Shown here piece by piece: positions 33,821 to 44,289 of a DNA stretch of 64,000 nucleotides. The stretch lies in assembly GCA_964017235.1 (NCBI GenBank), contig OZ024931.1, positions 21,242,189 through 21,306,188 of the forward strand, in the 5' to 3' direction. The notes under the pieces were generated by a model, which saw only the letters and a list, made by a program, of their open reading frames with translations, had not been told where the DNA came from and ran no database searches. The stretch comes from Sabellastarte sp. h YS-2021. Taxonomy: Eukaryota > Annelida > Polychaeta > Sabellida > Sabellidae. Made by a program: the position numbers and the translations under genes. The first letter of the stretch is position 1; each line of letters opens with the position of its first letter.

Positions 33821-35321
33821 CACCAATAAATTACAAGTAAACTTTACATGACTAGATATGTTTGGTTCATGCTGCGGTGGTGTACAAACTACGAAAAAAA
33901 AATTTACCATATAAGTTAAACCAAAGTCAAATCTTTGGGTTCCCAGGTTAATTATCTACATAACATCATAATCAGTGGATACACTTGTTACATACATGAC
34001 ACCTGGACTCAAGTTACTGACTAGCACATGGTATTTAATATAAGAATGCTTATTATATAGATCAACTAAAATATTATTTAAAACGACAGTTCTAAATCAG
34101 TATGAATATACTACTGAAGCTAACCATGTATAACATGAGTACATAATAGTACATAATGGATTCATTCAAAATGGTTAAGAGCTGTAGTCGCTTGGACAAA
34201 TGATAGAAACATTATCGTTAAAATGTACATTCTAGTATGAATGTTACTATCCCCATGCTTGCATTACAGGTACACAAGACCCTAAGTAAAGTACATACAA
34301 GACAATGAGTACTGTGTACTGGAACATAAATGATACCATGTCACACTTTTAAAGTAAAACTTTTAAAACAACACTTGATAAAACATAAATTACACTGTTG
34401 ATTAGTTAGTTTTAGATCACTCATACAAAACAGTTACATTTGTTATCAACCTTCTTACATTGATGTAACCATATACATGTTCTAATTACAGGCGTGTTGA
34501 ATACGTACAACCATTGACCAGTATACATACAAGTTAGTGAATTATATGTATTGGAACCATAACTGATACCATCATACTTGTGAATTGTATTTAAAAACAC
34601 TTCGTTAAGAACACATAACCACACTGTTGACATGTGCCTATTACTTACATTGGTTAGCAATGGCCTTTGCATGTGTTGCTATGCCACTATATGATTTATA
34701 GCTACAGGGAGTGCAATTGCACTGCCCAGGTTGTACAACACTGGTCACCTGACCTTTTTAACTGCAAATGTCATTACACAGTTGAACACTATAATACAAC
34801 ATTTACTGCCTCAGATTGCCACTATAATACAAAACTTTAGCAACAGTAATGGTGAGCAAGCCAGTTTTCGTCTCAATTAGCTTTAGTATTAGCATTATAC
34901 TGATACCAGTATTGCAATTGCAATATGCTTATTCATATAAAACAAGAACAAGAAGGGGGCTATACAGCCCAAATCACCCCTGCTACCTCTAATATCATAC
35001 CACTTAAGGGTCCACAGGTCACCTTAAAGGAGCTGAGCAATACAGCCCCCAGTCTCTCTATTACCCTACTGACCTGGGATCAGTGACGATGGTGAGTTAC
35101 TCTAATAGTAACTGATATTACTGAGCCAACAACTGTCTTACATTTAGAAATCATATTGAAACTAAGCACTCTGCTGGTAACCATCCATTCAGCAGCTTCG
35201 CTCAGGTAGCAGGGAAGTGGCCTTGCTACACCACTACTTGTTTTCTTTCAACTTGAGTATCTGCAACACAAGAAAAAGTAGCTGAGTACCTGTCAAATTT
35301 AAGGGAGAGGATTAAGGGTGG
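33821..35321 (-). other. Non-coding spacer between A2 and B2
   Basis: About 1.5 kb without a convincing ORF. Two degenerate related segments (about 34,275-34,405 and 34,510-34,640) share wording such as AGTACATACAAG, ACATAA(A/C)TGATACCAT and ACACTGTTGA. The spacing is about 235 bp, which suggests tandem duplication. DIRS-order elements keep signals for circularisation in this region, but I cannot point to one. Confidence 0.6.
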
Positions 35322-35864
35322 GATCAAAAACATGTTACTTCTTCAACTTTCAAACGAGTGTGGCGCCAATATTAAACAAAGGCTGGCTTTTATAGTGAAA
35401 TTATTTAAGCATGACCACCCACAATGCAATATTCTGGTCTGGTCCCAGAACTGAGACCTTTGCCCCGTATTCTGGTCACAGGCTCACAGTTCCTCAAGGT
35501 CAGACCAAGGGACATACCAAGTGACCACTAGGGTCAAAAACAGAGATGCATTGCGGGTTAATATATATATTTATTGTCATTTAACAACAATAAAGCCACA
35601 CTACAGATTATTTACAATTCTTGAAACATTTAAGTCTGGCACAGGGTCACCTTAACTCAAGTAGAATTTAAGGGGACCTTAAATCAATTTTAAGATCAAG
35701 TTAAGTTAGTTAAAGGAGGTAAAAGAACCTCATACAGATTTGAAGAAAATGAGGTTAGATGAGGAAGGTGGGCCTGTGCCAGAAATAAAGAGATATTTAA
35801 AATGTTAAAGTGGTGACATGGTAATTTTTTAAAAATTTGTTACTGAATTGAATTTAACCAGCCA
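35322..35864 (-). repeat. Split direct repeats B1 (35,487-35,864) and A2 (35,322-35,486)
   Basis: B1 repeats the element's 3' terminus (B2) and A2 its 5' terminus (A1), joined head to tail: minus strand ...AGGAACTG then TGAGCCTGTGACC. This resembles a circle junction held inside the element, as described for PAT/Ngaro-type retrotransposons. Confidence 0.9.
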
Positions 35865-35886
35865 AACCCCAAGAGTAGGAGTAGAT

Positions 35887-36876
35887 TCAAAGGTGAGATA
35901 ACTTATTCTTGAACATCTCAGCTACTTGCTCACCAGCATTAGCATCATCTGTAATATATCTCCAGACACAGTCCGACGTCCAGGTACCTTGTCGCTGTAT
36001 GTTTTGCAAATCAACATTATTGTTGAAGGCAAACGTGGCACCCGAACGCCGGAATGTGTGTAGAGTGTAGCCAGAACCCTGCAACCCCAACCTTGATAAA
36101 ATTAAGGAAAAGTGCCTCCTGACTTTAGTATCAGTAAGTGGGGTCCAAATAGAATTTTGTTTATATTGGAACAATGGCAGATTTGAACCCTTAGGAGTCA
36201 ATGTCAAGAGGTTGGAGATGGCACGAACTGGACACAGTGGAGAGCCAGCAATTCTCGGTACAGAAATAAGTTTTACCTGGTTGTTGTTTTGCATGGTTTT
36301 GGACCATTTGACAAGAACAAGAATTTTTCCTGGTTTAAAAATTATGTCCCCCCTGGCTAAGTGTTTGAGTGGGGAAAAACCAGTACATGAATGTGGCACA
36401 AGATTCGATAATCGTAGGAACGAAAAAAAACTAAGTAAATAAAGACCTTTAAAGATTTGCCCCATATATGTGAGGTCACATTGTGATACAATTTTCTTGA
36501 GAAGAGTAACATCAATTATCTTGTTAAGTTTCACATGGAAGGGGGCATGCAACTGCACTGCCTTCTGATAGTATTTCAGCCTGTGATCACTAAAGCAGGC
36601 CACATCCAGACCAAATATAATAAATTTACTTTTAATGGCTGACAGATAGTTGGCCATCTGAGAGTGCTTTACCCCATTATTATACAGACACTCCAAAAAA
36701 CATAGGAGGTGGAATACATTCACCTGATACACATTCCAGCCCATGAATACTGTGAAAGCCAGGAATGTGGAGAATAGGGTAGCATAAGCCCTCTTGGTGG
36801 ATTCTGTGAAAGCATTTGACAGTCTGGAGGTAGCAAGCTTGATGAGACAGGTCTCAGCAGGAGAACAGGCTGAAAT
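35887..36876 (-). CDS. Tyrosine recombinase (integrase) of the YR retrotransposon
   Basis: The frame opens at 36,876 and ends at 35,887. The first ATG is only at 36,744, giving 285 residues, but the frame upstream of it already encodes core-binding helix-like sequence (LSNAFTESTKRAYATLFSTF), so the natural start is probably upstream or non-AUG. From the ATG, catalytic residues by eye are R111 (FFSFLRLSNL), H229 and R232 (HTFRRSGATF), W255 (GTW) and nucleophile Y263 (WRYI). This is a complete catalytic set. The enzyme recombines a circular DNA copy into the target. The RT frame stops at 36,894, 15-20 bases before this frame opens and in a different phase, so coupled termination-reinitiation, frameshifting or splicing is likely. 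Confidence 0.88.
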   Translation of the reverse strand: MSACSPAETCLIKLATSRLSNAFTESTKRAYATLFSTFLAFTVFMGWNVYQVNVFHLLCFLECLYNNGVKHSQMANYLSAIKSKFIIFGLDVACFSDHRLKYYQKAVQLHAPFHVKLNKIIDVTLLKKIVSQCDLTYMGQIFKGLYLLSFFSFLRLSNLVPHSCTGFSPLKHLARGDIIFKPGKILVLVKWSKTMQNNNQVKLISVPRIAGSPLCPVRAISNLLTLTPKGSNLPLFQYKQNSIWTPLTDTKVRRHFSLILSRLGLQGSGYTLHTFRRSGATFAFNNNVDLQNIQRQGTWTSDCVWRYITDDANAGEQVAEMFKNKLSHL

Positions 36877-36893
36877 TTATGAATAGTACAAAA

Positions 36894-39428
36894 CTATATA
36901 GAATCATCAGTGTACAACAACTCTTCATTTACAACTATCCATGTGACAGGGTCGATCAATTGCTGTAATTTTTGAAAATTATTACTTGTAATAAACCATC
37001 TGGACAGCAGGTCAGCGATTGTATTACATCTTCCTGCAACATGTACTACCTGTAAATCAATGTTACATGCACTTAACCACATAAATATATTTCTGGCAAT
37101 TTTACAAAGAAATACATCTCTTGCTTTACCAGTGTTGAGTACTGATACCACAGCTTGGTTGTCACAATGAATTAGTACCCTGTGGCCTGCCCATTGGGAG
37201 TGCCACACTTTTAAGGCCACCAAAATGTTAAGCATTTCTAATGTGGCAATATTGACATTTTGCCAGGCATCTGGCAATGGCAAGGCATAGACTTGTGTCT
37301 CATAAATAGCCCCCAGGCCAGATGTGCATGCATCTAAATAAACATTTCTATTGGGAGTGTACTGAAAGTACGTTACACCATTATATACTGGGAGAAAGGT
37401 ATTGAACCACTGCAGATCCCGTTTAAAGCTTTCAGTGAGTACGATTCTATTATTATCATAGTTTTCTCTGAGTAGACTGAGCATTCTGTTGAGAAAAAAT
37501 CGAGAATACTTAATACACTTGGTCACATAAAGCAAAGAACCCAACAGTGACTGCAGTTCCTTTTTGGTACAGAAATTTTTTACAGTCCATTGAGAGCACA
37601 TGTGTTTAATAGTTTGCAATTTTTCCGGAGGAATAGAGATTGTAAATGTCTCAGTGTCAACTAGTATGCCCAGGCACACTACTTGGGTACTGGGAGGTAC
37701 TAATTTTTTGCTGCTAACCGTGAGACCTAGTTCTTGTAGCAGTGACTGCAATCTAGCATAGGAATGATTAATTTTTGATGGTAAAGAGACACATAGAAAA
37801 TCATCAATATAATTCCATATTTTATGACCTTCTGAGGTCATAATGAAACGTACGGCGTCGGATATACGTTGAAAAATTGCGGATCCGTGCTTGAATCCGA
37901 ACGGCAGCGATCGATCGATAAAGTAATCTTTCCAGTGAAGGCCTAACAGATCCAGGTCTCCTGGGTCTATGGGAACATGGCGAAAGGCTCTACTGACGTC
38001 TACTTTAAAAATTTTACATCCTTTGCCAAGTTTGAGTACTTCCTCAGTGATATTATCAATCGAGGGATAGGTTAGGACAAAGTCCACATCCAGATATCGA
38101 TCAGAGTGAACACCTGAATTTACAGACTGCCCTTTGGGCCAACTAAGATCGATAATCACTCTCCTCTTGTCCGAACTCGATTTATCTCGTGTCATGAATG
38201 GGCTGGTGTGCAATTGTTCAATTGGGGGTTCATTAAACGGGCCCAACATGGCCCCATAATTCATTTCCTCTGTAAGGTAAACATGAACATGAGAGGGATA
38301 CTGTACTGCACTTTTGTGATTAATTTTTTCACTTTGGATGTTATGACACCTGTTGTAATCCAGAGGGAAGCCATATTTAATTAATAGTGGAAGTTGCCAA
38401 TCCCAATAGTCTTGGAGATAGGACTTCCACTGCACAAAATTCAATTGTGAGTGAACAGGCACTTGCAAACCCTCATAGTTGTGTCTGTCATCCTGACGTA
38501 ATAATTTATGCAAAGCTAGAATATCTGTGCATACAGAGTTGGAATTTCCATCCTGGATGCGGTTGGGTAGCCCATAGATGGGAATAAAGCCAAAGAACTG
38601 TTTATTTTGCTCCAAAAATTTTTTATTTTTTGTGGCCCCTCTAGCCAATCGCAAGCGATCACTCTTACATGCAGTATTGATTTCTAAAGAGTATTTGTCT
38701 CCCGAAAGCACATCAGCGTTAAAATTATCGCCTGCAGTGCCCCGCACGGGACACTTGCTGAAATCTGTACAAGAAAGCCTTTGGTCTACTGTTGTAGTTG
38801 TTTCACGACAATTTAGGTAGTCAGTGTTTGTGCTATTCGATTCATACTCGTGAAGCAGTTCCGGCATGGCCCCTCCAGTGAATAACTGTACAACATTCTT
38901 ACCTTTATTCACCGTTCGCTTCTGTTTTTTGACATTCACAGTCTTACTATGGTGACGTTGTCTGTCACCCTTTACATCAACAACAGCACTGGAATCACAT
39001 TTGTCAACAATACAATCTTCTACAGGCAAAGCTTCAAACCGATTGTGACTACAAATACTAACAATACTATCACAATACTGTTTGCTACGTGAATTATTCA
39101 CCCTTGACTGATTTTCAGAGAGACAAAGTCGTGGTTTTGTGTACACACCAGTGTTACCACTCTTCAAGCCTGTTACCAGCGTTTGATTACCATACCATTT
39201 AACACTTGTGCCCTGAGATATTTTGCCTTTTGGTTTACTGGCCATTTGGTCACAGGTTCGAGTATGTGAAGTCTTTTTGACAACATCAGAAAACAATACA
39301 TTTGGTTTAGTAAATCTATACATTGACATTAGTTTTTGTACATTATCTACATCTAACAATTGCATATCATGAAAGTTAGTATTATACACCCATCTATCAT
39401 GGTGTCTATCGTTATGTACACTTTCCAT
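36894..39428 (-). CDS. Reverse transcriptase-RNase H polyprotein of the YR retrotransposon
   Basis: Numbering from the upstream edge of the open frame (39,497, a TTG), the first ATG is codon 24 (39,428), 39 bases after the Gag-like stop. About 370 N-terminal residues are Ser/Lys-rich and unassigned. The RT lies at about residues 430-650: motif A FKVDVSRAFRHVPI (D500), SLPFGFKHGSA, and motif C YIDD (563-566). The RNase H domain shows D722 (VYLDACTSG), E754, D779 (HCDNQAVV) and D829 (NTIADLLSRW). All catalytic residues are present, so the protein could be active. No aspartic protease or DDE integrase is present, as usual in DIRS-order elements. Frame and overlap with the Gag-like ORF suggest translational coupling. 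Confidence 0.9.
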   Translation of the reverse strand: MESVHNDRHHDRWVYNTNFHDMQLLDVDNVQKLMSMYRFTKPNVLFSDVVKKTSHTRTCDQMASKPKGKISQGTSVKWYGNQTLVTGLKSGNTGVYTKPRLCLSENQSRVNNSRSKQYCDSIVSICSHNRFEALPVEDCIVDKCDSSAVVDVKGDRQRHHSKTVNVKKQKRTVNKGKNVVQLFTGGAMPELLHEYESNSTNTDYLNCRETTTTVDQRLSCTDFSKCPVRGTAGDNFNADVLSGDKYSLEINTACKSDRLRLARGATKNKKFLEQNKQFFGFIPIYGLPNRIQDGNSNSVCTDILALHKLLRQDDRHNYEGLQVPVHSQLNFVQWKSYLQDYWDWQLPLLIKYGFPLDYNRCHNIQSEKINHKSAVQYPSHVHVYLTEEMNYGAMLGPFNEPPIEQLHTSPFMTRDKSSSDKRRVIIDLSWPKGQSVNSGVHSDRYLDVDFVLTYPSIDNITEEVLKLGKGCKIFKVDVSRAFRHVPIDPGDLDLLGLHWKDYFIDRSLPFGFKHGSAIFQRISDAVRFIMTSEGHKIWNYIDDFLCVSLPSKINHSYARLQSLLQELGLTVSSKKLVPPSTQVVCLGILVDTETFTISIPPEKLQTIKHMCSQWTVKNFCTKKELQSLLGSLLYVTKCIKYSRFFLNRMLSLLRENYDNNRIVLTESFKRDLQWFNTFLPVYNGVTYFQYTPNRNVYLDACTSGLGAIYETQVYALPLPDAWQNVNIATLEMLNILVALKVWHSQWAGHRVLIHCDNQAVVSVLNTGKARDVFLCKIARNIFMWLSACNIDLQVVHVAGRCNTIADLLSRWFITSNNFQKLQQLIDPVTWIVVNEELLYTDDSI

Positions 39429-39466
39429 AGTATTTTTATTAACCACTGCACCACTGCAGTGGTTAC

Positions 39467-40507
39467 CTAGTTTTTTGCTGGTATCTTTTGTGTGCAATTT
39501 TTTGTGGTGTGGGTTCCATTACAATTCTCACACACGTGCCTAAAAAATTGGCCTGCTGTCTTATGATGAGTAGGGAATCTGCAAGTACCTTCCTGAAAGT
39601 ACTTGCAGATCATGGAACCCTTGTTGTATGTGGTGTTTGGTTTTTTAGAAACCGAGCGTGTGGCAGAGGTTTGAACCCCAGTAGCATGCCTTTGGGCATG
39701 AGCCCTACGAAATCGGTCTACCTTATCCGTTTCAACCCATGAGACCCTATCTGCCTCCATATTTGTGAGTAGTATAGCATGGCAGGCTTTGGCTGAGCCC
39801 CACGAAAAATCTGATGCATCTTCCATCAGATTAGCTAAGTAGTCGAGCATAGCCGAGCGAGATTGTTCGGATTTTTCTTCCTGTATACATCTCACAAAGC
39901 CTGATACCCATTGGGTGATGCTCAGATCATCATAGGTGGGTCGAGTCTTTTGATTGCCTGTGAGAATAAAATTTTGGGGCCAATCTACAGATTTTTTAAC
40001 AAAAATGTCACCAGGTCCCCCACGTTGGGACTTCACTCTACCTTTTGTAGTTGATTCGTTAAGTGTACGCAACTCTGCCAAACGCTTCTCCACCTCACAT
40101 TGGACAGATTCATTACTCCTCAAAAATTCAATTGAGGGGACCACACTTTGATCAACATTCGCTTCCGTAACATTACTGTCGGGAACCGTGATACTGTGAT
40201 TGGAAACTGTAGCAGTGCCATGTTGGCCTCGTGAGGTAGAAGGAAGTGGACTTACGTGTGAGCTACCCTGTTCCAGTGCAGCCTCGGTACGCCGCACCCT
40301 CCTGTCCATCAACTCCATTTGTTCCCCTATTTGTTGCAATTTATTCAAAATCTGATCCGAAACTGTAGGACTATCGGATGTAGAGAAGGATGCGGCTACC
40401 TCACTAGTACTGGAAAAGGACTCACCTGCCAACTTCATTTGACATTTCTTTCCAACTGGCCGCTCATGTTCATTCTGGCATTTCGAGCAATGAAAACTTT
40501 TAGGCAT
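39467..40507 (-). CDS. Gag-like nucleocapsid protein of the YR retrotransposon
   Basis: The ATG at 40,507 gives 346 residues. An N-terminal zinc-finger-like cluster follows the start (CSKCQNEHERPVGKKC). A central Ser/Thr-rich linker leads to a helical, probably capsid-like core (SITQWVSGFVRCIQEEKSEQ, MLDYLANLMEDASDFSWGSA). C-terminal Cys/His clusters follow (CKYFQEGTC, CENCNGTHTTKNC), a nucleic-acid-binding type of motif. It overlaps the open part of the pol frame by about 30 bases. I recognise it by position and clusters rather than by sequence identity. Confidence 0.75.
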   Translation of the reverse strand: MPKSFHCSKCQNEHERPVGKKCQMKLAGESFSSTSEVAASFSTSDSPTVSDQILNKLQQIGEQMELMDRRVRRTEAALEQGSSHVSPLPSTSRGQHGTATVSNHSITVPDSNVTEANVDQSVVPSIEFLRSNESVQCEVEKRLAELRTLNESTTKGRVKSQRGGPGDIFVKKSVDWPQNFILTGNQKTRPTYDDLSITQWVSGFVRCIQEEKSEQSRSAMLDYLANLMEDASDFSWGSAKACHAILLTNMEADRVSWVETDKVDRFRRAHAQRHATGVQTSATRSVSKKPNTTYNKGSMICKYFQEGTCRFPTHHKTAGQFFRHVCENCNGTHTTKNCTQKIPAKN

Positions 40508-40596
40508 TTTTATTTTGATCTGAGCTAGATAAAACAAGTAAAATATAAAATAAAATAAAGTGTAAAATGTAAAATAAAGTATAAGATCGATGCTCA

Positions 40597-40761
40597 GATC
40601 AAAAACATGTTACTTCTTCAACTTTCAAACGAGTGTGGCGCCAATATTAAACAAAGGCTGGCTTTTATAGTGAAATTATTTAAGCATGACCACCCACAAT
40701 GCAATATTCTGGTCTGGTCCCAGAACTGAGACCTTTGCCCCGTATTCTGGTCACAGGCTCA
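40597..40761 (-). repeat. Split direct repeat A1
   Basis: 165 bp, matching A2 at 35,322-35,486 without a difference I can see. It is the 5' terminus of the element on the minus strand, beginning TGAGCCTGTGACC, and the likely site of promoter and leader. Beyond it the sequence (TTACGTACTACAAG) is unrelated. Confidence 0.92.
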
Positions 40762-42959
40762 TTACGTACTACAAGTCGTTTTGTTGTTGTTGTTGCTGTT
40801 TGAAATATTTTACAGTAATTTTAGTTCCCGGCCAGCTCTTCATATAAAGACATTTGAAGACTTTATTTTTTAATATGATAAAATCGTCTTTCTGTTACGT
40901 CATCTCTCCACGCTAATGCTGGTCATGTGACACGCAATGGACTGGCCACATGACACCCGACTATCTGGTCACTTGACACTGTAAGTTACGAAAAAGAAAC
41001 AGGTTTCCTAAGCGGCAGTTCTCTTACCAAAATCTTTTTTTGTTGTAAACGCTTAACCTGTTTACCTCATGTAACTTAATGTGTGTTACCCTTATATCGG
41101 AATTAAACAGCATTGGCTATGGTTAGTACTTTTTATTGGGGTTTTCTACACCCCTGTCTAGCAAACTTCCCTCCTTACCAACCCTATACCGGTTATGTGA
41201 ATACCAACAGCATTGGGTGTTTGTGCACTGCTTCTGGTTAGGCTATAAACCCTCAAAAAACTTGCTGGCTCTGTGATCAGCCTGGTTTCGATCCTGTGGT
41301 ATCACAAGTTAACCAATTATCATTTTTAGTTCAGCTGCTTCGGTTTACTGCAGGATACTCACTTTCCTGTATTTGCCCTGAGGCAACACAGGTATTTGCC
41401 CTGAGGCAACACAGGTTGACCACAAGGTACTCATTCAACAGTCCAAGGGGTCAGAGCCTACCGTTTCAGCACAGCCTATACCCCATACACAGAATTTTTA
41501 CTTTATCAGGGTCCTGTGACCAGACTGGTGCTGGTCCTGTGACTTCATAGATTAATATACAGCTATCCTTAGTTACTGGTTTGGTTGACCACTGGATGCT
41601 TACTTTAGACCGGACCCGTGCTGGACCTTTGACTGGACTGGTTCCAGTATAGTGAAAACACAGATTATCCTTAGTTCAACTGCCTCGGTTGACCCCCAGG
41701 ATACTTCAGCCCAGTCCTCCCCACCCAGTCAGGCCTCCCCTGTAAGTTCAGTAGGCTCAGCTGACCTCAGACATCATTATACATCTATCCAGGCTTACCT
41801 TCAAGTGTGGCCTTTGAGCTGATCAATCAGACCCATGTTGGTCCTGTGCTAGCTAAGGTTTACATACAAGGGTTCCAGAACTTACTAGTATTGTATGGGC
41901 TTCAGTTATCCTCTCACTTAATAATTTGTTTTTGTGGGTTTTCATTCACCTCCAGCTAGCATATAATAGGTTTCTCATTATTTTGTCACCGATCAGACCT
42001 GTCTTGACTATTCAAATAACCAAATTCCCTGGAACCACTTAAGCCAAATTGGGAACCGCTGTTCCATATCCCCCTCTCTAGGCTGGTCTGGACTGTTTAC
42101 TGGCAGGCCCAATTATGGACCTACGAGGGTGAGCCTTCCAGTCCAGAACAGAATCTGGCTAGGTTTACAACCAGGCAGTTGTTTTTCAACCTTACATTGT
42201 AAACCAAATTCCTTATAAGGAGGTCTTCTGTCTTGCTCTTTCTTGGACCCCATAGAAGCCGCCACAGGACACTAAGTGTTTCCATCGGGGTCATCCAGAC
42301 TGCCCCCGGCTGTTGGGAATTCAACCCGTTTTCTGCCCAATCAGCTACATAGCAGTACTGACCTTAATCATCCTGTGAGTAATCATCCAGCACTCAGTCC
42401 AGGGACTTTCCTGCTTTCCTGAAGAAAGGTTGAAAGGCTAGAGTGTCCTGTAGACCATCTTCAAGATGAGGCCTCTGACAAAGTCATCACAAGTCATCAG
42501 TGGATATGCAATTCCCTCAAGAAAATCTTCTTGAAGGAGGCTTTAGGTTCCATTAGGGAGAAACAAGCAAGGGAAAAATTCTTGGCTCTGTCTCTCCTGG
42601 CCTTATACAACAGGTTGGTTCTGGGTCAAGAACCAAGCAACAAGTGGAGCCCAATCTTGGTTCCAAGCCAACCAAATTTTGTTGTTTTTTTTCCAGGACA
42701 TCCACAAAGGGGTGGTAAGTCCCCAGGCCTTGAAGCATGAAATCGTGTTTCTCATGTAAATCTATGCCCATCTGTCCATATTATTGGCAGATTGGGGTTC
42801 CCAGGGGTGTGGTCCTAGGAAGTGGTATCAATCCAGAAAAAGAGCTACAACCTTCCCTTCGAGGTCAATCTACCCCTCACTAAACATCCCTTAATGAAAA
42901 ATGGATATCCCAGTCCCCTCATGCTTAGGATCTCGGATACCTGCAGGATACTTTGCATT

Positions 42960-44250
42960 TAGACAAGCAGGCCATAGAGCTGGTCATGGTTTAATCCTCT
43001 CTGGTCTTTTACAACTGCCTGTTCTTGATTCCTAAGCCCAACAACGAGTGGCATCCCATATTAGACCTCAGCTCTCTGAACTGATCAAGGTCTAATCCTC
43101 TATGACCTTCTACAACTGCCTCTTTTTGGTTCCCAAGCCGAACAAATGGCAGCCAATCCTAGACCTCAGCTCTCTGAATAAGGTCCTAAATGTCCAACCT
43201 TCAAAATAGAAACACCATAATCAATAAGGCTATCACTGCAAAAAGGAGAGTGGATTGTAAACCTACTTTGTAGATCAACTTTGTAGGCTATCAGTACAAC
43301 CTAAAACCAGGATCTAGTCAGGCCTATCCCAGACAGATGGGAGGACCTGAACTCCAAGATAGGGACGCTTCCTAGACAAGGCAGTTTCCTGGGAGACAGT
43401 TCATGTCTAACAGGCCTCCTCATCACCACCAAAAACAGGTCCCTTCAAGCCCCTACGTATGAGGCCCTTTTGGTGGCACATAGTCTCTCCACAAACACCT
43501 CCAATGGTGCTTTCAGGAAGAAAATATCCCGATAAGCCAACCTCTACACTATCTACAGCATGCGCGCCAAATCTTTCCCGATGCATCTAATGTAGGATGT
43601 GGCACTCACTTAGGCGACTTCACAGCCAAAGGTCTGTGGTCCATACCAGAAATCAAACAACACATCATTTTTTCTGGAATTGAAGGTGGTTCTTCTGCCC
43701 CGAAATGCTTTGAGCGTCTTTGCAGCAACCAGCCTGACCTTATAGCACAGACAACACTGCAGTTGGTGCCTACACAAACACGGAAGAAGGTTCAAAATCA
43801 GGTTCTCTTTGTGCCCTGCTTTTGTATTCCTGTCTTAGTGCAACCTGCAGACAAGCTCTCTCATCACAATCAGTTTATCCCGACAGAATGGTCTCTCCAC
43901 CTGGGGATTTTCAACCAGATCTGCCAAAGGTGGCACACACCCCAAATCAATCTGTTTGCAACTAGGTTCAACAGGAAATTGCCTCAGTCCATGTCTCCAG
44001 TCCTGGTCAAGGAAGCCTGAGCAGTGGATGCTCTGAGCCTATTATTGGAGGACCTGGACATGTATGTCTTCCTGGCAACTCCCCTGATAGCAAAGTCATA
44101 AACAAAGATTCTCAGTCACGACTATCAGAGGAAATAGTCATAGCTCTGGGTTGGCCCAACATGTGGTGGTTTTGGGATTTAGTGAGCATGTCATCCGAGA
44201 TCATCCTTTGCCCGCCACACTAATCTAACCATCTAGCTCAACCATTCAAT
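42960..44250 (+). pseudogene. DIRS-type RT and RNase H relic
   Basis: Frames with many stops contain FYNCLF..PKPN(N)EWHPILDLSSLN (RT finger region), LKPGSSQAYPRQM, and an RNase H/downstream region with HARQIFPDASNVGCGTHLGD, ADKLSHHNQFIPTEWSLHLG and INLFATRFNRKLPQ. The RT finger segment occurs twice in tandem (42,988-43,087 and 43,089-43,190, offset 101 bp). This copy cannot be functional. Confidence 0.75.
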
Positions 44251-44289
44251 TGGAGCCTGCACACAGACCTTCTCAATTTAAATCACCAT

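Larger units (their letters stand above)
33443..40761 (-). mobile_element. Complete tyrosine-recombinase retrotransposon with split direct repeats (PAT/Ngaro type)
   Basis: On the minus strand the order is A1 (40,761-40,597), Gag-like ORF, RT-RNase H ORF, tyrosine recombinase ORF, B1 (35,864-35,487), A2 (35,486-35,322), a 1.5-kb spacer, B2 (33,820-33,443). A1 and A2 are both 165 bp and B1 and B2 both 378 bp, and by eye each pair is identical. This A1-ORFs-B1A2-B2 plan is the hallmark of PAT- and Ngaro-like elements of the DIRS order. They integrate by a circular DNA intermediate and make no target duplication. At the B1/A2 junction the reads TGTGAGCC fit a one-base overlap of the ends. All three ORFs are open, so this insertion is recent and possibly autonomous. 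Confidence 0.92.

Noticed and set aside
33443-40761. LTR retrotransposon with 543-bp LTRs
   Set aside because: The repeats are split and staggered (A1-B1A2-B2) and the element encodes a tyrosine recombinase, not a DDE integrase.
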